From positions 124,001 to 188,000 of the forward strand of contig NZ_VEDO01000005.1 of assembly GCF_007677875.1 (NCBI RefSeq): a stretch of 64,000 nt of DNA, in the 5' to 3' direction. The stretch is from Variovorax boronicumulans (GTDB lineage: Bacteria > Pseudomonadota > Gammaproteobacteria > Burkholderiales > Burkholderiaceae_C). The notes below the pieces were generated by a model. The model was not told where the DNA came from. It did not search any database and saw only the letters and a list, made by a program, of their open reading frames with translations. A program made the translations under genes and the position numbers. Shown here piece after piece: positions 33,739-42,518 of the stretch (positions are counted from its first letter, which is position 1; each line of letters begins with the position of its first letter).

Positions 33739-34703
33739 GCGACGCTCGCAGTTCGCTGCTCAACATCAGCCGCATGCGGCCCTGGGAGCCCGTGCTCTGG
33801 CTGCTGGCCTTCGCCGCACCGCTGCTGCTGCCGAGCAAGGCGTTGATCGTCAACGAGATCGCCATCGTCGCGCTGTTTGCCGTCTCGCTGGACCTGGTGC
33901 TGGGCTACACCGGCATCGTTTCGCTGGGCCATGCGGCCTTCTTCGGCATGGGGGCGTATTCGGCCGCGCTGTTCGCCAAGCACGTGATGCCGGACCCGCT
34001 CGCCGGCCTGGCCTTCGGCGTGGCCACGGCCACGCTGCTCGGCGCCGTGGGTTCGCTGACCGTGGTGCGCGGCACCGACCTCACACGGCTCATGGTCACG
34101 CTGGGCGTGGGCCTCATCATGCTGGAGCTGGCCAACAAGCTGGACTGGCTGACGGGCGGCGCCGATGGCCTGCAGGGCGTGGTCATCGGCCCGGTGCTGG
34201 GGCAGTTCGAATTCGACCTGTACGGCAAGACGGCGGCCTGGTACTCGCTCACGGTGCTGCTCGTGTGCTTCGTGCTGGCGCGCCGGCTCGTGCATTCGCC
34301 ACTGGGCGCGAGCTTCAAGGCCATCCGCGACAACCGCTTGCGCGCCGGCGCCATCGGCATCCCGGTGACGGCGCGCATCGCCACGGCCTACACCATCGCC
34401 GCCGCGCTGGCCGGTGCCTCGGGCGCGCTCTTGGCGCAGACCACGGGCTTCGCCTCGCTGGACGTGTTCGACTTCCACCGCTCGGCCGACGTGATGCTGG
34501 TCCTGATCGTGGGTGGCACGGGCTGGCTGTACGGCGGCATCGCCGGCGCCATCGTGTTCAAGCTCATGTACGACGTGCTGGCCGCGATCACGCCGCAGTA
34601 CTGGACCTTCTGGTTGGGGTTGTTCCTCGTGGTGCTGGTGCAGGTCGGCCGCGACCGGCTGCTCCGGCCCTGGACCTGGTTCGGCAAGCGGGGGAGGGCG
34701 TGA
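33735..34703 (+). CDS. LIV-type ABC transporter permease LivM
   Basis: A 322-residue inner-membrane permease: LDLVLGYTGIVSLGHAAFFG (about residues 54-73) and the coupling block LGASFKAIRDNRLRAGAIGI are the family landmarks. It is joined to both neighbours by start-stop overlaps and forms the channel with LivH. Confidence 0.92.
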   Translation: MSDARSSLLNISRMRPWEPVLWLLAFAAPLLLPSKALIVNEIAIVALFAVSLDLVLGYTGIVSLGHAAFFGMGAYSAALFAKHVMPDPLAGLAFGVATATLLGAVGSLTVVRGTDLTRLMVTLGVGLIMLELANKLDWLTGGADGLQGVVIGPVLGQFEFDLYGKTAAWYSLTVLLVCFVLARRLVHSPLGASFKAIRDNRLRAGAIGIPVTARIATAYTIAAALAGASGALLAQTTGFASLDVFDFHRSADVMLVLIVGGTGWLYGGIAGAIVFKLMYDVLAAITPQYWTFWLGLFLVVLVQVGRDRLLRPWTWFGKRGRA

Positions 34704-35467
34704 TGCCGGAGATCGTTCTGTCGGCCGACAAGCTGGTCAAGCGCTTCGGCGGCATCACCGCCACCGACGACGTGACGCTGCACCTGGAAAAGGGCGCGCG
34801 CCATGCGCTGATCGGCCCCAACGGCGCGGGCAAGACCACGCTGATCAACCTGCTCACGGGCGTGCTGGAGCCATCCGAAGGCCGCATCCGGTTGCAGGGC
34901 GAAGACATCACGCAGCTTGCGCCGCACGCACGCGTGCAGCGCGGCATGGTGCGCACCTTCCAGATCAACCAGCTGTTCCACACCATGACGCCGCTGGAAA
35001 CGCTGGCCATGGTGGTCTCGCAGCAGCGCGCCATCGGTGCGCGCTGGTGGCAAAAGCTCGGCGCGCAGACCGGTGTGGCCGAGCGCTGCGCCGAGCTGCT
35101 GGCGCAGTTCCGCCTGGCGGACGTGCAGAACCAGCGCACCGAGCACCTGGCTTACGGCAAGCGCCGGCTGCTGGAGATCGCCATCGCGCTGGCCTGCGAG
35201 CCGCGCGTGCTGCTGCTTGACGAGCCCGTGGCCGGCGTGCCGCCCGGCGAGCGCGAAGAGCTGCTGCAGACCGTGGCCGCGCTGCCTGCCGATGTGTCGG
35301 TGCTCTTGATCGAGCACGACATGGACCTCGTGTTCGAGTTCGCCAGGCGCATCACGGTGCTGGTCAACGGCACGCTGCTGACCGAAGGCACGCCGGAGGA
35401 GATTGCCAACGACCCGCAGGTCAAGGCCGTGTACCTGGGCCATGGCGAGGAGGCCGCGCATGGCTGA
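34703..35467 (+). CDS. LIV-type ABC transporter ATPase LivG
   Basis: A 254-residue ATPase with Walker A GPNGAGKTT, signature region LAYGKRRLLEIA and Walker B VLLLDEPVAGVPPGE. The ATG shares one base with the livM stop. The C-terminus (PQVKAVYLGHGEEAAHG) overlaps the livF start by eight bases. Confidence 0.92.
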   Translation: MPEIVLSADKLVKRFGGITATDDVTLHLEKGARHALIGPNGAGKTTLINLLTGVLEPSEGRIRLQGEDITQLAPHARVQRGMVRTFQINQLFHTMTPLETLAMVVSQQRAIGARWWQKLGAQTGVAERCAELLAQFRLADVQNQRTEHLAYGKRRLLEIAIALACEPRVLLLDEPVAGVPPGEREELLQTVAALPADVSVLLIEHDMDLVFEFARRITVLVNGTLLTEGTPEEIANDPQVKAVYLGHGEEAAHG

Positions 35468-36179
35468 GCTGTTGCAGATCGACAACCTCAGCGCCGGCTA
35501 CGGCGAGGCCGTGGTGTTGAGCGGCGTGAGCTTGTCGTTGCCCGAGGGCCAGACGCTGGCGCTGCTGGGCCGCAACGGCACAGGCAAGACCACGCTCATG
35601 AACACGCTGGCCGGCGCCACGCGCCAGCACGCGGGCAGCATCCGGCTCGGCGAGGCCGTGTTGCACCGACTGCCTGCGCACGAGCGTGCCGCGGCCGGCA
35701 TCGGCTGGGTGCCCCAGGAGCGCAACATCTTCAAGTCGCTCACGGTGCACGAGAACCTGACGGCCGTGGCGCGCCCCGGCAGGGCCGGTGCGCCGCAATG
35801 GACCCCCGCGCGCGTGTATGAGATGTTCCCGCGCCTGGCCGAGCGCAAGGGCAACCTGGGGACGCAACTGTCGGGCGGCGAGCAGCAGATGCTGGCGGTG
35901 GGCCGCGCGCTGGTGCTGAACCCGCGCCTGCTGCTGCTGGACGAGCCACTGGAGGGCCTGGCGCCCATCATCGTGGAGGAGTTGCTGAAAGCCATTCGCC
36001 GCATCACGCGCGAGGAAGGCCTGTCGGCCATCATCGTCGAGCAGCACCCGCAGGCCATCCTCGCGATCTCGGACCTCGCGGCCGTGCTGGACCGCGGCAG
36101 CGTGGTGCACCGTGGCGGGGCGGCCGAACTGCGGGCGCAGCCGGCGCTGCTGGACCAGTTCCTGGGGGTGGTGCGTTGA
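35460..36179 (+). CDS. LIV-type ABC transporter ATPase LivF
   Basis: A 239-residue ATPase with Walker A GRNGTGKTT, signature LSGGEQQMLAVGRAL and Walker B LLLLDEPLEGLAPI. It completes the second LIV-type importer of the window. It ends nine bases before the convergent antitoxin gene. Confidence 0.92.
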   Translation: MAELLQIDNLSAGYGEAVVLSGVSLSLPEGQTLALLGRNGTGKTTLMNTLAGATRQHAGSIRLGEAVLHRLPAHERAAAGIGWVPQERNIFKSLTVHENLTAVARPGRAGAPQWTPARVYEMFPRLAERKGNLGTQLSGGEQQMLAVGRALVLNPRLLLLDEPLEGLAPIIVEELLKAIRRITREEGLSAIIVEQHPQAILAISDLAAVLDRGSVVHRGGAAELRAQPALLDQFLGVVR

Positions 36180-36187
36180 ACGTCGGT

Positions 36188-36487
36188 TCAGCCGCCGGTT
36201 GCAATGGGCGACAAGGTGATCTTCAAGCCCAGCGCATGCAGCACCTTGAACAGCGTGTCGGAACTGGGCGCGCGTTCACCCGACAGGCTCTTGTACAGGC
36301 TCTCGCGCGACAGACCGGTGTCGCGCGCAAGCTGCGACATGCCGCGCGCTTTGGCCACGTCGCCCAGTGCGGCGGCCAGCAGTGCCGGGTCGCCGTCGTC
36401 GATGGCCGCCTGCAGGTAGGCGGCCATGTCGGCTTCGTCCCGCAGGTAGTGGGATGCGTCAAACGGGCGGGTCTTGATCTTGGCCAT
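36188..36487 (-). CDS. Type II antitoxin, HTH (HigA/HI1420-like addiction antidote)
   Basis: A 99-residue DNA-binding antitoxin. The N-terminus (KTRPFDASHYLRDEADMAAY) and the Xre-type helix-turn-helix (MSQLARDTGLSRESLYKSLS, about 51-70) match the addiction-module antidote family paired with HI1419-type toxins. Its start lies inside the 3' end of the toxin gene (29-base overlap), so the two are co-translated, toxin gene first. It should neutralise the toxin and repress the promoter. Confidence 0.85.
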   Translation of the reverse strand: MAKIKTRPFDASHYLRDEADMAAYLQAAIDDGDPALLAAALGDVAKARGMSQLARDTGLSRESLYKSLSGERAPSSDTLFKVLHALGLKITLSPIATGG

Positions 36488-36779
36488 CCAGAAGCTCCAG
36501 CACCATGGCTTTGGCGCGTTCGATGTCGCGTGCCTGCGAGGACTTGTCGCCGCCGGCCAGCATGACGATGAGCGTCGCGCCGCGCAGCGTGTAGTACAAC
36601 CTCCAGCCCGGGCCGAAGCTCTCGCGCATCTCCCAGACCTGCCCACCGAGGGACTTGTGGTCCCCCAGGTTGCCGAGCATGGCCTTGCGCAGCCGCAACT
36701 GCAGCCGCGCGCGCGTGGTGCGATCCTTGAGACCCAGCAGCCAGGCAGAAAACTGCTCGGTTTCGAGGACGTCGTACAT
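36459..36779 (-). CDS. Type II toxin, RelE/ParE superfamily (HI1419-like)
   Basis: A 106-residue small basic protein of the RelE/ParE fold, with LQLRLRKAMLGNLGDHKSLG, the conserved WEMRESFGPGWRLYYT strand pair and LLAGGDKSSQ-like end (VMLAGGDKSSQARDIERA). Family toxins cut mRNA at the ribosome or poison gyrase; which applies is not visible. It is preceded by an 18-bp dyad. Confidence 0.85.
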   Translation of the reverse strand: MYDVLETEQFSAWLLGLKDRTTRARLQLRLRKAMLGNLGDHKSLGGQVWEMRESFGPGWRLYYTLRGATLIVMLAGGDKSSQARDIERAKAMVLELLDGQDQDPPV

Positions 36780-36787
36780 GCGTGAAT

Positions 36788-36805
36788 TGTAGCCAGATGG
36801 CTACA
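36788..36805. promoter_or_regulatory. Operator dyad upstream of the toxin-antitoxin pair
   Basis: The perfect inverted repeat TGTAGCCA-GA-TGGCTACA starts nine bases before the toxin start codon. Such dyads are usual autoregulatory sites for the HTH antitoxin. Confidence 0.65.
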
Positions 36806-36844
36806 TGTTTTTGTGTTCCCTGACCGAACGATATGAGACCCAGC

Positions 36845-37819
36845 ATGTGGACCAAACGTGAATTCCTAGCCGCTGGCGCGGCCAGCGTGCTTCTACCTCA
36901 GTTGGCCGCTGCCCAATCCTTCCCGAGCAAGCCGCTTAAGCTCGTCGTGCCCAACGCGGCCGGCGGCGCGGCCGACCTCACGGCGCGCACTGTGGGCCAG
37001 AAGCTGGCCGATGCGCTGGGCCAGCCCGTGGTGATCGACAACCGGCCCAGCGCGGGCGGCATCGTCGCCGGTGAGGCGGTCGCGCGTTCGCCGGCCGACG
37101 GCCACACGCTGCTGCTGGTCTCCAGCGGCAGCGCGGTCAGTGCGGCGCTGTTCAAGTCGCTGCCGTTCGACACGCAGAAGGACTTCGCGCCGGTGTCCAT
37201 GCTGGCGACCTTCGACCTCGGCATCGTGGTCGCGCAGGACAGCCGCTTCAAGACGCTGGGCGAACTCGTGGCCTATGCCAAGGCCAACCCCGGCAAGCTC
37301 AACATCGGCACGCCGCAGATCGGCACCACGCAGAACCTGGCGGCCGAGCTGTTCAAGAGCACGGCCGGCATCGATGCGCAGATCGTGCCCTTCAACGGCA
37401 CGCCGCCCGTGATCACGGCCGTGCGCGGCGGCCAGCTCGACGCCATGCTGGACATCCTGGGGCCGCTGATGTCGCAGATCAGCGCCAAGGCCCTGCGGCC
37501 GCTGGCCGTGCTCGGCGCCAAACGCACGGCGCTGCTGCCCGACACGCCGGCCGCGCGCGAGACGGGCGGCAGCCTGGCGAACTTCGAGGTCGCGTCCTGG
37601 AACGGCCTGGCGGTGCCGGCGGCCACGCCCAAGGACGTCGTGGCACGGCTCAGCAAGGAGACCAACGCGGCACTCGCGCTGCCCGACGTGAAACAGAAGC
37701 TGCTGGACCTGAGTCTCATCGCCCAGGGCAGCACACCCGAGCAGCTGGCCAGCCAGCTGGACCGCGAGATCAAGCGCTGGAGCGAAGTCATCGCCCGCGC
37801 GAACATTCCAAAACAATGA
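36845..37819 (+). CDS. Bug-type tripartite tricarboxylate transporter receptor
   Basis: A 324-residue periplasmic receptor. The signal peptide WTKREFLAAGAASVLLPQLA resembles a twin-arginine-like leader. Motifs: FPSKPLKLVVPNAAGGAADL, GQPVVIDNRPSAGG and the periplasmic-fold core. ATG 36845 was preferred to ATG 36833 because it has a nearby GAG and gives a compact leader. Unlike most Bug proteins, the usual HVPYKG block is replaced by IVPFNGTPPVI, which suggests a different ligand pocket. The stop overlaps the GNAT gene. Confidence 0.9.
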   Translation: MWTKREFLAAGAASVLLPQLAAAQSFPSKPLKLVVPNAAGGAADLTARTVGQKLADALGQPVVIDNRPSAGGIVAGEAVARSPADGHTLLLVSSGSAVSAALFKSLPFDTQKDFAPVSMLATFDLGIVVAQDSRFKTLGELVAYAKANPGKLNIGTPQIGTTQNLAAELFKSTAGIDAQIVPFNGTPPVITAVRGGQLDAMLDILGPLMSQISAKALRPLAVLGAKRTALLPDTPAARETGGSLANFEVASWNGLAVPAATPKDVVARLSKETNAALALPDVKQKLLDLSLIAQGSTPEQLASQLDREIKRWSEVIARANIPKQ

Positions 37820-38304
37820 GCATCACCATCCGCAACGCCGGCCGGGACGACACCGCGCTGATCCTGCACTTCATCCGCGAACTGGCGATCTACGAGAAGG
37901 CCGAAGACCAGGTCGAGGCCACGCCCGAGACCCTGGCCACGAGCCTGTTCGGTCCCGGCAGCCCCTCGCGTGCACTGATCTGCGAGCAGGACGGCCAGGC
38001 CGTCGGCTTCGCCGTCTACTTCTTCAACTACTCGACCTGGCAGGCCAGGAAGGGCCTGTACCTCGAAGACCTGTTCGTGCTGCCCGCCGCGCGCGGGCAG
38101 GGGGCCGGCAAGCGCCTGCTGCAGCACCTGGCCGGCATCGCGGTGGCCGAAGGCTGCGGCCGCTTCGAGTGGAGCGTGCTCGACTGGAACCAGCCGGCGA
38201 TCGACTTCTACCAGTCGATCGGCGCCAGGCCGCAGAGCGAATGGGTGCGCTACCGGCTGCACGGGCAGGCGCTGCGCGATTTCGCGGCCAGCGCCTCCCG
38301 GTGA
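37816..38304 (+). CDS. GNAT-family N-acetyltransferase
   Basis: A 162-residue acetyl-CoA-dependent transferase. The acetyl-CoA loop is LPAARGQGAGKRLLQ (about 93-107). The start (IRNAGRDDTALILHFIRELAIYE) and the WSVLDWNQPAIDFYQSIGA block resemble diamine N-acetyltransferases of the SSAT type, so a polyamine or small amine is possible. It is linked by overlaps to the Bug receptor before it (ATGA) and the DUF418 gene after it (GTGA). Confidence 0.88.
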   Translation: MSITIRNAGRDDTALILHFIRELAIYEKAEDQVEATPETLATSLFGPGSPSRALICEQDGQAVGFAVYFFNYSTWQARKGLYLEDLFVLPAARGQGAGKRLLQHLAGIAVAEGCGRFEWSVLDWNQPAIDFYQSIGARPQSEWVRYRLHGQALRDFAASASR

Positions 38305-39407
38305 CCGCCGCGAGCGCCCGCGACCAGCTTGTCGACACGCTGCGCGCGCTCGCCATGCTGTCCGTGCTGGTGGTCAACGCCATTGGCTATGCGGCAGCGC
38401 CCTGGGGGCCCATGCTGGGCGTGCGTGCGCCTGCCGACAGCATGGCCGCGGCGCTGACGCAGGGCCTGGTCGGCGCCTTGCTGCAGGGCAAGGGTGTTGC
38501 GATGCTGAGCTTCGTGTTCGGCATGTCGCTGTGGCTCGCGGCCCGGCGCCTCGGGCGGCAGCCGGCACGGCAGCGGGGCCTGGCGCGCAACCGCCGCTTG
38601 CTCGGGCTGGGCGTGGTGCACGGCGTCTTCGTCTACTTCGGCGACATCCTGACGCTCTACGCGCTCGTGAGCCGGCCGCTGCTGCGTCGCCTGCACATGC
38701 CCTGGCGCAGCCTGCGCCGGCACCTCGGCCGCGCACTGGTCTGGGCGCTGCTGACCAAGTTCGCGTGGCTGCTGGTGCTGGTGGGCTTTGGTGCCGATCC
38801 GGACACCAGCGGCGTGCCGTCCTTCGCGACCGTGCAGGGCGCCTGGCCATTCCTGCAACTCAACGCCGGCAGCTATGCCTTCGCTCTGGCCACGAGCCTG
38901 GTGATGGCGGGGACGGTGACCTATCTGTGCATGGTCTGCGGCGTGGCCGCCGCGCGCCTGCGGCTGTTGACGCACCGCCGCTGGCGCCCGGCACTGCGGC
39001 GCTGGCTGTGGCGCGGCGGCCCTCTGCTGCTGGCGCTGGGCGCGGTCTACGGCTGGGGTTGCGCCACACTGGCGCCGACGGATCCCTGGCGGCCCCGGAT
39101 CGATGCGCTGGGCGACCTCACGGCCATCCCGTCGGCGGCCTGCTACGTGGCTGCCCTGGCGCTGGCCTCGGGCGGCGGCAGGGCCCCCTGGTGCGGCTGG
39201 TTCAGCCCGCTCGGGCAGCGCACGCTGAGCCTGTACATCGGCCACAGCCTGCTGTGCGTGGCGCTGTTCTCCGGCCTCGGGTGGGCATTGGCGGCCAGCA
39301 CGCTGCAGACCGTGCTGTTCGCCGTGGGGCTGTGGGCGCTGTCCCTGGTAGCGGCCCGCCGCAGCCGGGGCCGCTGGCCGCTGGAAGCCTGGATGGCGCG
39401 CCAGTGA
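38301..39407 (+). CDS. DUF418 membrane protein (YeiB-like)
   Basis: A 368-residue inner-membrane protein with about ten helices. The N-terminal LRALAMLSVLVVNAIGY and the C-terminal DUF418 block (FSPLGQRTLSLYIGHSLLC) identify the family, which may act as an acyltransferase or transporter; function is unknown. It begins with GTG overlapping the GNAT stop, so it is co-translated with it. It ends ten bases before the convergent dehydrogenase gene. Confidence 0.85.
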   Translation: MTAASARDQLVDTLRALAMLSVLVVNAIGYAAAPWGPMLGVRAPADSMAAALTQGLVGALLQGKGVAMLSFVFGMSLWLAARRLGRQPARQRGLARNRRLLGLGVVHGVFVYFGDILTLYALVSRPLLRRLHMPWRSLRRHLGRALVWALLTKFAWLLVLVGFGADPDTSGVPSFATVQGAWPFLQLNAGSYAFALATSLVMAGTVTYLCMVCGVAAARLRLLTHRRWRPALRRWLWRGGPLLLALGAVYGWGCATLAPTDPWRPRIDALGDLTAIPSAACYVAALALASGGGRAPWCGWFSPLGQRTLSLYIGHSLLCVALFSGLGWALAASTLQTVLFAVGLWALSLVAARRSRGRWPLEAWMARQ

Positions 39408-39416
39408 GCCACGCTG

Positions 39417-40361
39417 TTAGAGCGGCGTGGACATCGGCTTGCCCGCGAAGAAGGCCTCCAGGTTGTCCAGCACCAGCGTGACCGACGCCTGGATCGCCTC
39501 GGGAGAGCGGCCTGCGATGTGCGGGGTGATGACCACGTTGGCGATGTCCAGCAGCTCGGCGGGCGGCTGGGGCTCGCTCTCGTAGACGTCGATGCCGGCC
39601 GAGGCGATGCGGCCTTCGCGCAAGGCAACCGCCAGCGCGGCCGTGTCGACCACGCTGCCGCGCGCGATGTTGACCAGGGTGCCTTTGGCGCCCAGCGCCT
39701 GCAGCACCTCGGCATCGACGAGGTGGCGGGTCTCGGCGCCGCCCGGCGTCGCCACGATCAGGTAATCGGCCCACGCGGCCAGCGCATGCACGCTGTCGAA
39801 ATAGCGGTGCGACAGCGCCGGCTTGGCGCTGCGGCTGTGGTAGCCCACGGCCATGTCGAAGCCGGCCGCGCGCCGGGCGATCTGCTGGCCGATGTCGCCC
39901 ATGCCCAACAGGCCCAGGCGCTTGCCGCTCACGGTCGGCGTGTAGGCCGTGAGCTGGTCGCGCCACAGGCCGCGGCGCACGCCCACATCCATCTGCACGA
40001 TGCCGCGCACGGCCGCCAGCAGCAGGCCGAAGGCATGGTCGGCCACGCAGGTGGCATTGGTGCCCGCGGCATTGGCCACGGCGATGCCGCGGGCCTTGGC
40101 GGCCGCGACGTCGACGAGTTCGTAGCCGACGCCCAGCGTGTGCACGACCTCCAGCGCCGGCAGCGCCGCAATCTCCAGGGCCGTGAGGCCGATGGTGCCG
40201 ATGGTCAGCACGGCACGGACGCGCGGCCCGTGCGCGGCGATCGCCTGGGCGCGGCGCGCATCGTCACCGGCTTCGACCACGTCGAAGCGGTCGCGGAACT
40301 GTTGCATGTACTCGGCTTGCAACGGGCACAGCACGAGCAGGGTGGGGCGGGAGGTCGTCAT
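39417..40361 (-). CDS. D-2-hydroxyacid dehydrogenase (glyoxylate/hydroxypyruvate reductase type)
   Basis: A 314-residue NAD(P)-dependent enzyme reducing 2-oxo acids. The Rossmann motif is GLLGMGDIGQQIA (about 150-162); the catalytic triad is Arg in NIARGS, Glu in YESEP and His in TPHIAG. The substrate is not clear from sequence. It lies 44 bp after the LysR gene on the same strand. The pmd pathway makes oxo acids, but no direct role there is known. Confidence 0.88.
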   Translation of the reverse strand: MTTSRPTLLVLCPLQAEYMQQFRDRFDVVEAGDDARRAQAIAAHGPRVRAVLTIGTIGLTALEIAALPALEVVHTLGVGYELVDVAAAKARGIAVANAAGTNATCVADHAFGLLLAAVRGIVQMDVGVRRGLWRDQLTAYTPTVSGKRLGLLGMGDIGQQIARRAAGFDMAVGYHSRSAKPALSHRYFDSVHALAAWADYLIVATPGGAETRHLVDAEVLQALGAKGTLVNIARGSVVDTAALAVALREGRIASAGIDVYESEPQPPAELLDIANVVITPHIAGRSPEAIQASVTLVLDNLEAFFAGKPMSTPL

Positions 40362-40405
40362 GGCGGGAAAGCTGGCAGCGAAAGCGCCGCAGTCTAGCGC
40401 CGGCT

Positions 40406-41326
40406 TCAGCTGGCGTAGGGGGCGATGGCCTGCAGCACCACGTCCTGCAGCAGCGCGCGCGCCACCTTCTGCGTCTCGGTGGACGGCCTGCGCGAGGAGC
40501 GCACCAGCGTGAGCTGGCTGGTCGGGCGCGGCGCCTGCAGCCGGCGCACCACGAGCGCGCCGCCATGGTCGATGTTGGCCAGCGTGTAGGCCGGCAGCAC
40601 GGCATGGCCGAAGCCCTCGCGCACCAGGCTCAGGATGGCGTTGAGTCCGTCGACCTCCATCGCGATGCGCAGGGCGCAGCCCAGCCGCATGGTCTCGGCC
40701 TCCAGCAGCAGGCGGAAGGCGTTGGGGCGGCTGGGCAGGATCAGGGGCAGGGCGGCGGCATCGCGCAAGGCCACGGCAGGCCGGCTCTTGCCTTTGGGCT
40801 CTGGCACTTCGGCGCGCGGGGAGATCAGCACGAGTTCTTCCTCGTGCAGCAGGGTCTGCTCCATGTCGGGCGAGCGCTCCGGGTTGTAGAGCAGGGCCAT
40901 GTCCAGGTTGCCCATGCGCAGGCTGTCGATCATGACCAGCGAGAAGCCCTCGGTCAGCGTGAGCTGGGCCTGCGGCAGCCTGGCGCGGAAGGCCTGGGTC
41001 AGCGGCACCGTGATGAGCCGCGACAGGCTGGGCGGCAGGCCGATGGACACGCGCCCGGCCAGCGCGCCGCGCGCCACGCCGAGCTCTTCGCGTGCCACGG
41101 CCACCTGGTGCAGGATGCCGCGGCCATGTTCGAGCAGCAGCTTGCCAGCCTCGGTGGGCGTGGCACCGCGGCCGTTGCGGGCCAGCAGGTTCTGTCGCAG
41201 CTCCACTTCCAGCAGCCGGATCTGGCGCGACAACGCCGGCTGTGCCACATCGAGCGCGATGGCCGCGCGCGTGAAGCTGCCGAGTTCTGCCACGCGGACG
41301 AAGTACTCCAGTTGCTTCAAATCCAT
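40406..41326 (-). CDS. pmdR: LysR-family regulator of the protocatechuate cluster
   Basis: A 306-residue LysR regulator: winged helix at 1-60 (LEYFVRVAELGSFTRAAIAL, QPALSRQIRLLE) and effector domain (about 90-300). It diverges from pmdE across 134 bp that hold an ATAGCT dyad, the usual layout for an activator responding to a pathway compound. In related clusters the regulator (LigR/PmdR) responds to protocatechuate; assignment here rests on position. Confidence 0.85.
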   Translation of the reverse strand: MDLKQLEYFVRVAELGSFTRAAIALDVAQPALSRQIRLLEVELRQNLLARNGRGATPTEAGKLLLEHGRGILHQVAVAREELGVARGALAGRVSIGLPPSLSRLITVPLTQAFRARLPQAQLTLTEGFSLVMIDSLRMGNLDMALLYNPERSPDMEQTLLHEEELVLISPRAEVPEPKGKSRPAVALRDAAALPLILPSRPNAFRLLLEAETMRLGCALRIAMEVDGLNAILSLVREGFGHAVLPAYTLANIDHGGALVVRRLQAPRPTSQLTLVRSSRRPSTETQKVARALLQDVVLQAIAPYAS

Positions 41327-41342
41327 GCTGTGAGTGTAGTGA

Positions 41343-41361
41343 ATAGCTCTGCAAAAGCTAT
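41343..41361. promoter_or_regulatory. LysR-type dyad before the pmd operon
   Basis: ATAGCT and AGCTAT are separated by seven bases, giving the T-N11-A core expected of LysR boxes. It lies 17 bp from the LysR start and 100 bp from pmdE. A second partial set of TAGCT/AGCTA half-sites is visible at about 41373-41399. Confidence 0.55.
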
Positions 41362-41460
41362 GCCATTTCGTTCTAGCTGATAGCCGTCTGGCAAGCTAGG
41401 CGGGTACCCAGCGCGCGCGCAGAATCCGCGCACACCGCAGAGCCCACCACTAGGAGGACC

Positions 41461-42507
41461 ATGAGCCGCGAGACCCCCCTGATCATCGACGTGCACGGCC
41501 ACTACACGACCGCGCCCAAGGCGCTGGAAAACTGGCGCAACCAGCAGATCGCCGGCATCAAGGACCCGGCCGTGATGCCGAAGGTGGCCGACCTCAAGAT
41601 CAGCGACGACGAGCTGCGCGAGAGCATCGAGCTGAACCAGCTGGCCAAGATGCGCGAGCGCGGCAGCGACCTGACCATCTTCAGCCCGCGTGCGAGCTTC
41701 ATGGCGCACCACATCGGCGACTTCAACGTCTCGTCGACCTGGGCCGCGATCTGCAACGAGCTGTGCTACCGCGTCTCCCAGCTGTTCCCGGACAACTTCA
41801 TTCCGGCCGCGATGCTGCCGCAAAGCCCGGGCGTGGACCCCGCGACCTGCATCCCCGAACTGGAGAAGTGCGTCAAGGAATACGGCAATGTCGGCATCAA
41901 CCTGAACCCCGATCCCTCCGGCGGCCACTGGAACAGCCCGCCGCTGTCGGACCGCCACTGGTACCCCATCTACGAGAAGATGGTGGAGTACGACATCCCG
42001 GCCATGGTGCACGTGAGCACCTCGTGCAACGCCTGCTTCCACACCACGGGCGCCCACTACCTGAACGCCGACACCACGGCCTTCATGCAGTGCCTGACCT
42101 CGGATCTGTTCAAGGACTTCCCGACGCTAAAGTTCCTGATCCCGCACGGCGGCGGTGCCGTGCCCTACCACTGGGGCCGTTTCCGCGGCCTGGCGCAGGA
42201 GCTCAAGAAGCCGCTCCTGACCGAGCACCTGCTGGGCAACATCTACTTCGACACCTGCGTGTACCACCAGCCCGGCATCGACCTGCTGACGAAGGTGATC
42301 CCGACCAAGAACGTGCTGTTCGCTAGCGAGATGATCGGCGCCGTGCGCGGCATCGACCCGGAGACCGGCCACTACTACGACGACACCAAGCGCTACATCC
42401 TCGCCACGCCCAACCTGTCGGACGAGGACCGCTACCAGGTGTTCGAAGGCAATGCGCGCCGCGTGTTCACGCGGCTGGATTCGGCCTTGAAGGCCAAGGG
42501 CAAGTGA
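41461..42507 (+). CDS. pmdE: 4-Oxalomesaconate hydratase (LigJ/PmdE)
   Basis: A 348-residue amidohydrolase-fold enzyme that hydrates 4-oxalomesaconate to 4-carboxy-4-hydroxy-2-oxoadipate. Metal ligands can be placed: His12 and His14 (DVHGHY), a His in AMVHVST and a Glu in FASEMIGA, as in LigJ. AGGAGG precedes the ATG. It is the first gene of the pmd cluster and leads directly to the aldolase gene. Confidence 0.92.
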   Translation: MSRETPLIIDVHGHYTTAPKALENWRNQQIAGIKDPAVMPKVADLKISDDELRESIELNQLAKMRERGSDLTIFSPRASFMAHHIGDFNVSSTWAAICNELCYRVSQLFPDNFIPAAMLPQSPGVDPATCIPELEKCVKEYGNVGINLNPDPSGGHWNSPPLSDRHWYPIYEKMVEYDIPAMVHVSTSCNACFHTTGAHYLNADTTAFMQCLTSDLFKDFPTLKFLIPHGGGAVPYHWGRFRGLAQELKKPLLTEHLLGNIYFDTCVYHQPGIDLLTKVIPTKNVLFASEMIGAVRGIDPETGHYYDDTKRYILATPNLSDEDRYQVFEGNARRVFTRLDSALKAKGK

Positions 42508-42518
42508 GGAGAGAAGCC

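Noticed and set aside
10661-36179. Two LIV-type transporters as a recent duplication
   Set aside because: The proteins differ widely in sequence and the genes lie in different contexts and orders, so an old family relationship is more likely.
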